The position numbers and the translations under genes were made by a program. Positions 59,136 to 64,000 of a stretch of 64,000 nt of DNA are shown here, piece by piece. The notes beneath the pieces were generated by a model. That model was not told the DNA's origin, searched no databases, and saw nothing but the letters and a program-made list of their open reading frames with translations. The first letter of the stretch is position 1. Every line of letters begins with the position of its first letter. The DNA comes from Amycolatopsis decaplanina DSM 44594 (GTDB lineage Bacteria; Actinomycetota; Actinomycetes; Mycobacteriales; Pseudonocardiaceae): NCBI RefSeq assembly GCF_000342005.1, contig NZ_AOHO01000047.1, forward strand, positions 62,001-126,000. The letters are read 5' to 3'.

Positions 59136-59160
59136 GTGTGAATCCGGAGATGCCGGGTAA
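59136..59160 (+). promoter_or_regulatory. SigF/SigB-type promoter for the pyruvyltransferase-GT2 operon
   Basis: GTGT, 15-base spacer, GGGTAA, 9 bases before ATG 59170. Confidence 0.6.
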
Positions 59161-59169
59161 GCCTCGGAT

Positions 59170-60057
59170 ATGCGTGCATTGGTGATCGGCTGGGCGAGCT
59201 TTCGTCACGGCGAGGCGACGGCAGGGGACGTTCTCAGTATGCGCAGGATCGACGAGGCGCTGTCCGCCATGGGGCTGCCGCACGACCTGGCGTGGAGCCC
59301 GGTTTACCGGCCGGGTGACGTGAATTACGAAGAGGTGGATCCGGCAAGGTACAGCCACGTGGTGTTCGTCTGCGGGCCCGCGCACGGCCGGCAGGTGCGG
59401 GAGGTGCACCGGAGGTTCGCCCATTGCCGTCGGATCGCGGTCGGGGTCTCGGTGATCGATCCGGAGGATGACACGGTCAAGGGCTTCGACCAGGTGTTCG
59501 CGCGGGACCACGACGGAGTCGGCACACCGGATCTGTCCCTCGGCGTGCCGACCGACGAGGTACTGGTGACAGGGGTGATCCTGGCGTCGCCGCAACGAGA
59601 GTACAGCGACTCCGGCCGTCATGCGGAGGTGCACGCCTCGGTGAAGGAATGGATCGCCGGGGTGGACTGCGCGAGGGTGCCGCTCGACACCCGGCTGGCG
59701 TCGTCGGACTGGGAACGATGCGAGACACCGGACCAGTTCACGTCGATCCTGTCGCATCTGGATGTCGTGATCACGACGCGCCTGCACGGACTTGTGCTGG
59801 CTCTCCAGGCGGGGGTGCCCGCTCTGGCCATCGACCCGGTCGAGGGCGGCGGCAAGGTCACCGCCCAGGCCGACGCGCTCGGCTGGCCCGCGCTCGTCCC
59901 GGCCTCGGAGGCAGGCGATCAGGACGTGCTCGACTCCTGGTGGCGATGGTGTTCCTCGGTGCAGGGCCGGGCGGTGGCCGCGCTCCGCGCGCTGCCTGCC
60001 GACAACGGGCTCGTGCGGGACATGGTGAAGGCGCTCAAAACCAGGCCGGTGCGATGA
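59170..60057 (+). CDS. Polysaccharide pyruvyl transferase-family protein
   Basis: The 295-residue protein of the pyruvyltransferase (PS_pyruv_trans) family has LVIGWASFRHGEATAGDVLSM at the start, HVVFVCGPAHGRQV and the strongly conserved VVITTRLHGLVLALQAGVPALAIDPVEGGGK near the C-terminus. Family members add pyruvate ketals to sugars using phosphoenolpyruvate. It is the first gene of a three-gene operon with two GT2 enzymes, joined by ATGA. It probably decorates the same glycan as the heptose genes; CsaB-type cell-wall pyruvylation is an alternative. Confidence 0.85.
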   Translation: MRALVIGWASFRHGEATAGDVLSMRRIDEALSAMGLPHDLAWSPVYRPGDVNYEEVDPARYSHVVFVCGPAHGRQVREVHRRFAHCRRIAVGVSVIDPEDDTVKGFDQVFARDHDGVGTPDLSLGVPTDEVLVTGVILASPQREYSDSGRHAEVHASVKEWIAGVDCARVPLDTRLASSDWERCETPDQFTSILSHLDVVITTRLHGLVLALQAGVPALAIDPVEGGGKVTAQADALGWPALVPASEAGDQDVLDSWWRWCSSVQGRAVAALRALPADNGLVRDMVKALKTRPVR

Positions 60058-60926
60058 AGAGGACCAAGACGACGGTGGTGATCGCCACCCGCGATCGGGC
60101 ACCGGAACTGGAACGGACGTTGCGGGAGCTGACGGCGCTGCGGCCGCCACCGCCGATCGTGGTGGTGGACAACGGCTCGTCCGACGGTACGGCGGCCAGG
60201 GCCGCCGCGTTCCCCGGTGTCCGCGTGATCCGATTGCCGCGCAACATCGGTGTGGCGGCCCGGAATCTCGGCGTCGCGGTGGCTCGGACGCCGTACGTCG
60301 CCTTCAGCGACGACGATTCCTGGTGGGCCGACGACGCGCTCGCCGAAGCCGAACGCATCCTCGACGCCCACGACGACATCGGGTTGGTGGCCGCGAAAAC
60401 CCTGGTGGGGGAAGAAGAACGCGAGGACCCGGTCGTCCCGTTGATGGCAGGCAGCCCGCTCGGCAGGCCCGGCGGGCTTCCCGGGCCGGCGGTGCTCGGT
60501 TTCCTCGCCTGCTCAGCGGTCGTCCGGCGGACCGCCTATCTGCAGGCCGCGGGTTTCCATCCCCTGCTGCATTTCGGTGCCGAGGAGAAACTGCTGTCCT
60601 ACGACCTGGCGGCACGCGGCTGGTGGCTGTGTTACGCGGAGAAGGTGCGGGCGCACCACCACCCATCAGCGTTGCGGCCGTCGTCTTCCTGGCGCGAGCG
60701 CGCCGAACTCCGCAACCGGATACTGATCACGGTGATGAGACGGCCGGTGCGCCGATGCCTCGCCGAAGGGTTCCGGGTGCTGGCCAGGGTTCCACGGGAA
60801 CCGCGCGTGCTCGGCGCGCTCGCCGGGGTGCTCCGGAGGCTGCCATGGGCGCTCGCCGACAGGCAACCGCTGCCCGCTCCGGTGGAACGCCGGATCCGCG
60901 TCCTGGAACACGCCCATGGAGGATGA
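60054..60926 (+). CDS. Family 2 glycosyltransferase
   Basis: The 290-residue GT2 protein has KTTVVIATRDRAPELERTL at the start, PPIVVVDNGSSDGTAARAA with the nucleotide Asp, RNIGVAARNLGVAVA, FSDDDSWW with the DxD-type metal motif, and LLSYDLAARGWWLCYAE. It lacks membrane helices, so it acts at the inner membrane face. It is paired with a second, clearly related GT2 starting at its 3' end, probably by duplication. ATG 60054 lies in an ATGA overlap. Confidence 0.88.
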   Translation: MKRTKTTVVIATRDRAPELERTLRELTALRPPPPIVVVDNGSSDGTAARAAAFPGVRVIRLPRNIGVAARNLGVAVARTPYVAFSDDDSWWADDALAEAERILDAHDDIGLVAAKTLVGEEEREDPVVPLMAGSPLGRPGGLPGPAVLGFLACSAVVRRTAYLQAAGFHPLLHFGAEEKLLSYDLAARGWWLCYAEKVRAHHHPSALRPSSSWRERAELRNRILITVMRRPVRRCLAEGFRVLARVPREPRVLGALAGVLRRLPWALADRQPLPAPVERRIRVLEHAHGG

Positions 60927-60927
60927 A

Positions 60928-61821
60928 GTGAAGGACCGGATCACGGTCGTGGTGATCACGCACAACCGGTGTGCGCAGCTGCTGGAGACGCTCGCTTCCA
61001 TGACCGCCCTGCCCGACGCGGCGCCGATCGTGGTGGTGGACAACGCTTCCACCGACGGCACCGCCGACGCCGTCGAAGGACGGTTCCCGTCGGTCCGGGT
61101 GATCCGTTCGCCGCGGAACCTCGGCGCCGTCGCGCGCAACGTCGCGGTCCGCGAAGTGGAAACGCCGTATGTGGCTTTTTGCGACGACGACACCCGATGG
61201 CAGCCGGGATCACTGCGGCGCGCCGCCGACCGGCTCGACGCGTATCCCGGACTGGGCGTGGTGACCGGACGTTGCCTGGTGGAACCGGCGTTGACCGAGG
61301 ACCCGATCACCCCGGAACTGCGGCATTCCCCGGTCCCCGGCCCGGACTGGCTGCCCGGCCCGGCGCTGCTGGGCGTCATGGCGGGACTGTCGGCCGTCCG
61401 TGTCCGCGCGTTCCACGACGTCGGCGGGTTCTCCGACCGGATGTGGCTCGGGGGAGAGGAGGAGCTGTTCGCCCTCGACCTCGCGACCAAGGGCTGGTGG
61501 ATGTGCTGGGACGAGGAGATGGTGATCCACCACGCTCCTTCGGCCGTCCGCGACCCGCGGCGGCGCCGTCAGCTCGGCATCCGCAACACCCTGTGGACGT
61601 TGTGGCTGCGGCGTCCGCTCGGCAGCGTCCTGCGCCGGATGGTCGCGGTGCTGCGTTCGGCTCCCTTCGACCGGGCGACGTTCGCGGCGGTGGCGGAAGC
61701 GGTGCGGGGGATCCCGTGGGTGCTGCGGGAACGCGCGGTGGTCCCGGCGGGAGTGGAACGCGGTCTGGTGCTGCTGGAGGAGTCGCAGCGGAACTCGGTC
61801 GCGCGGCGGTACGTGGGGTGA
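60928..61821 (+). CDS. Family 2 glycosyltransferase (paralogue of the preceding gene)
   Basis: The approximately 297-residue GT2 has ITVVVITHNRCAQLLETLASM, IVVVDNASTDGTADAV, RNLGAVARNVAVREV, FCDDDTRW and FALDLATKGWWMCWDEE. It is similar to the previous protein throughout, indicating tandem duplication. I prefer GTG 60928 because GGAGG lies 5 bases upstream; ATG 60916 (MEDE) would overlap the previous gene by 11 bases and has no site. A palindromic terminator follows at 61850. Confidence 0.85.
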   Translation: MKDRITVVVITHNRCAQLLETLASMTALPDAAPIVVVDNASTDGTADAVEGRFPSVRVIRSPRNLGAVARNVAVREVETPYVAFCDDDTRWQPGSLRRAADRLDAYPGLGVVTGRCLVEPALTEDPITPELRHSPVPGPDWLPGPALLGVMAGLSAVRVRAFHDVGGFSDRMWLGGEEELFALDLATKGWWMCWDEEMVIHHAPSAVRDPRRRRQLGIRNTLWTLWLRRPLGSVLRRMVAVLRSAPFDRATFAAVAEAVRGIPWVLRERAVVPAGVERGLVLLEESQRNSVARRYVG

Positions 61822-61849
61822 GACGTACGCCCGCCACAGTCGCCTTGCA

Positions 61850-61904
61850 GTACATGAAGGCCCCCATCCTTGCGCCAGGCGCGAGGATGGGGGCCTTCAT
61901 GTAC
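61850..61904. terminator. Palindromic terminator (AAGG...CCTT family)
   Basis: Arms are GTACATGAAGGCCCCCATCC and its complement around a TTGCGCCAGGCGC-type centre. It separates the convergent GT2 and GT4 genes. Confidence 0.65.
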
Positions 61905-61934
61905 TCGGAAAGGGGCCTTCACGGACATTGGCTG

Positions 61935-63152
61935 TCAGGAAGGTGAAGCGGCTACCGCCATTTCCGTGTCCCCGCTCAGGACGCGTCCATAAGCGCGCGA
62001 GCAATCCGAGGCCACCCGGTCCCACGAGTAGCGCGCCCGCACCCGGTCTGCGCCGGCGATCCCGAACGACTCGCACGCCGAAGCGTCGCCGAGAAGCCGC
62101 CGCAGCGCTCCCGCCAGCTCCTTCGGGCTGCGCGGCGGAACGAGCAATCCTGTGACGCCGTCGACGACGGTGTCGGTCAGCCCGCCCACAGCGCTCGCCA
62201 CGACCGGGACACCGCAGGCCATCGCCTCCAGCGGCACGATGCCGAACGGTTCGTACCAAGGCGTGCAGACCACCGCGTCGGCGGAGCGCAGGAGCGCGGG
62301 CATGTCTTCGCGGGACACCAGTCCCGGCAGGCGCACGCGGTCGCCGACGCCTGCCCGGTCGGCGATCTCCCGCAGCCGCCGCACCTCCGGCGCCTGGGCG
62401 AGCGGACCCGCATCCGGGCCGCCCGCGATGACCAGTTCCGTGTCCGGCAGCGAGGACAGTGCGCCGATGGCGAGGTCGAAACCCTTGCGCGGCACCAGCC
62501 TGCCGACGCTGACGATCCGATGTGGAGCCGTGCGGGGAGCGCACTCGCCGTCCGGGGTGAACCGCGCCAGGTCCACTCCACAAGGGACGACGGAAGCGCG
62601 TGACCGCGGCAGGCCCATCCGCACGAGTTCGAAGACCTCGTCCGAGCACGTCGCGATCACCCGGTCGGCTTGTTTGGCGATCATCCGCTCGAGCCGGATC
62701 CGGTCGGGCGGGCTCGTGTCGTTCTTGCCCTGATAGCGCCGTTTCACGACGCCCAGTGCGTGAAAGGTCTGGGTCACCGGGATGCCGAGATCCTTCGCCG
62801 CGAGGATCGAAGCCAGGCCGGACATCCAGAAGTGCGCGTGGACGACGTCCGGCCGCTTCTTGGCCCAGCGTGACCGCAGCACCCGGCCGAACTCTCCCAT
62901 ATAAGGCAGCAGTTCGTCCTTCGGCAGCTTTCTCGCAGGGCCCGCCGGAACGTGGACGACGCGGTAGCCGTCCGGCGTTTCGACCGTCGCGGGGGTTCGC
63001 CGGTTCTCGCGACGCGTGTAGACGGTGACGTCGTGTCCCTGCCTGCTCAGCGCGGCGGAGAGCTCGGCGACGTGGACATTCTGACCTCCGGCGTCGGCTC
63101 CACCGAGGGCGGCGAGCGGGCTGGCGTGCTCGGAAACCATCGCGATCCTCAT
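61935..63152 (-). CDS. GT4-family glycosyltransferase (GT-B fold)
   Basis: The 405-residue protein has MRIAMVSEHASPLAALGGADAGGQNVHV at the acceptor loop, VHAHFWMSGLASIL, IVSVGRLVPRKGFDLAIGAL, and the donor-site E-x7-E in PFGIVPLEAMACGVPVVAS. The opening with GGxxxGGQNVHV recalls sucrose-phosphate-synthase-like and MshA-like GT4 enzymes. The donor and acceptor are unknown. ATG 63152 is preceded by GGAGCC at suitable spacing. It follows the next gene by 29 bp, so they are probably cotranscribed. Confidence 0.88.
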   Translation of the reverse strand: MRIAMVSEHASPLAALGGADAGGQNVHVAELSAALSRQGHDVTVYTRRENRRTPATVETPDGYRVVHVPAGPARKLPKDELLPYMGEFGRVLRSRWAKKRPDVVHAHFWMSGLASILAAKDLGIPVTQTFHALGVVKRRYQGKNDTSPPDRIRLERMIAKQADRVIATCSDEVFELVRMGLPRSRASVVPCGVDLARFTPDGECAPRTAPHRIVSVGRLVPRKGFDLAIGALSSLPDTELVIAGGPDAGPLAQAPEVRRLREIADRAGVGDRVRLPGLVSREDMPALLRSADAVVCTPWYEPFGIVPLEAMACGVPVVASAVGGLTDTVVDGVTGLLVPPRSPKELAGALRRLLGDASACESFGIAGADRVRARYSWDRVASDCSRAYGRVLSGDTEMAVAASPS

Positions 63153-63181
63153 CGGGCTCCTTCCCTCCGCCTCCGGCGGAA

Positions 63182-64000
63182 TCAAGCGGTCACCTCGGCC
63201 AGCAGGGCGTCCCAGCGTTCGAGGAACGCCTCGAGCCCGTAGTGGCTCAACGCGAACTCGCGAGCTGATTTCCCTGCCAGTACGGCGAAATCGGGTTCAT
63301 GGATCAATTCGCGGTAGGCCTTCGCCAGCGCCTTGATGTCCGTCGAGACGGCACCGGCGTCGGGAGGGACCGCGAGTACCGCTTCGGTGGTCGCCAGTGC
63401 CACGACCGGCATGCCGAGATGCATCGCTTCGAGCAACGACAGTCCCAGCGACGTCCACCGAGCGGTGTGCAGGTAGACGCGGCGCCGGGCGACCTCGGTG
63501 TGCAGTTCCCGGCTGGGCAGGTCGCCGCCGGGATGTACCGCGGGATGGCGGCCTTCGAGCTCCTCGCTGCCGATCCCGTACACGTCGACCGGCGCGATCT
63601 CCGCGAAAGCGGGCAGCAGATCGGTTCCGGTGATCCGGCCTCGTCGCGCCGGCTCGTTGATCAGCGCCGCTCCGTGGGGCACTTCCCCGGTGTAACGCTC
63701 ACCCGGATCGGGGATCCCGTGCGGAACTATCACCGTGGGCGCGAGACCCGAGTCCCACATCAGTTCGTTGAAATGGGTCACGTGGACCAGCGGGATGTCG
63801 TCCCGATCGGCCAGCGGATGCCGGGTGGTGGCCGCGTGCTCCCGGGGAGTGTTGTGTTCGACGTAGACGGCGGGCACTTCCTTGCCGGGGCGGCGGCGCA
63901 GCCACCGCGCGGCCAGCTGGATCTCCTCTGGCCGCTGGAGGATCACGACGTCGACGTCGAGGTCCTTCAGGTCGTCGACCGGGACCTCTTCGGCGGAGGG
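63182..64000 (-). CDS. Glycosyltransferase (GT-B fold), 5' end beyond window
   Basis: The frame runs from its stop at 63182 to the right edge without a start, so the N-terminus is outside the window; about 272 residues are visible. PAVYVEHNTPREHAATTRHP is followed by DIPLVHVTHFNELMWDSG, TVIVPHGIPDPGERYTG, and the C-terminal half has TARWTSLGLSLLEAMHLGMPVVAL, the donor-binding Glu-containing motif of GT4-like enzymes. The frame continues into the edge as EEVPVDDLKDLDVDV. It is grouped with the GT4 gene downstream. Confidence 0.83.
   Translation of the reverse strand, partial: PSAEEVPVDDLKDLDVDVVILQRPEEIQLAARWLRRRPGKEVPAVYVEHNTPREHAATTRHPLADRDDIPLVHVTHFNELMWDSGLAPTVIVPHGIPDPGERYTGEVPHGAALINEPARRGRITGTDLLPAFAEIAPVDVYGIGSEELEGRHPAVHPGGDLPSRELHTEVARRRVYLHTARWTSLGLSLLEAMHLGMPVVALATTEAVLAVPPDAGAVSTDIKALAKAYRELIHEPDFAVLAGKSAREFALSHYGLEAFLERWDALLAEVTA

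Noticed and set aside
1..64000. tRNA, rRNA, insertion sequences, integrase or phage genes
   Set aside because: I saw no tRNA-like cloverleaf ends, no rRNA sequence and no transposase or integrase motif in the frames. The holin-superfamily protein at 3522 belongs to a chromosomal stress operon.

Overview
The window is high-GC actinobacterial DNA. Codons end mostly in G or C, many genes start with GTG, and neighbouring genes are often joined by 4-base ATGA or GTGA overlaps. Gene content (UdgX, an F420-type oxidoreductase, DUF4235/DUF3618/DUF3140 proteins, a SigF-type sigma factor with an RsbW-like anti-sigma) and the intergenic palindromes fit Pseudonocardiales, probably Amycolatopsis or a close relative. 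The genus is an inference.

There are three blocks. (1) About 1-11 kb holds stress and redox genes: a TPP enzyme cut by the window edge, a type II NADH dehydrogenase, small membrane and stress proteins, the SigF-like factor with its anti-sigma factor, an F420-type oxidoreductase, UdgX and a cytochrome P450. (2) About 12.9-36.8 kb holds a biosynthetic gene cluster. (3) About 37-64 kb returns to stress genes (SDR, KatE catalase, aldehyde dehydrogenase, a PhoU operon, a hemerythrin gene broken by a frameshift). Woven among them is a large glycan set: heptose synthesis (GmhA, HldE, a HAD phosphatase fused to a GT2), GT9 heptosyltransferase-like enzymes, a second carbamoyltransferase, UDP-glucose dehydrogenase, a UDP-xylose-synthase-like enzyme, a pyruvyltransferase and several other glycosyltransferases.

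Blocks 1 and 3 are tied together by a promoter motif, GTTT (or close variants), 14-17 bases, then GGGTA, the known signature of actinobacterial SigF/SigB factors. I found 17 copies plus one variant, nearly all just upstream of a gene or operon start. I noticed none inside block 2. Block 2 is bracketed by two similar 213-223 bp repeats in the same orientation (10820-11042 and 36921-37133). It therefore looks like a cassette inserted into, or exchanged within, a stress-regulon island.

Block 2 encodes an N-hydroxylase, a cupin, a MetRS-like enzyme and a DAO-type flavoenzyme. These are the recognised parts of the lysine/glycine route to hydrazinoacetic acid (s56-p1/triacsin type), except that the cupin and MetRS-like halves are separate proteins. 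It adds a B12-dependent glutamate mutase pair (expected product 3-methylaspartate), an AsnRS-like catalytic core without an anticodon domain, an FMN glutamate-synthase-like domain without its Fe-S loop, three different ATP-grasp ligases, an amidinohydrolase (DDAH family), a clavaminate-synthase-like oxygenase, an O-carbamoyltransferase, an MFS exporter, a Kef-type antiporter, a solute-binding protein with no signal peptide, and an XRE-NB-ARC regulator. I infer a small peptide-like product with an N-N bond and a methylaspartate-derived unit, possibly hydroxylated and carbamoylated. I do not recognise this combination as a known pathway.
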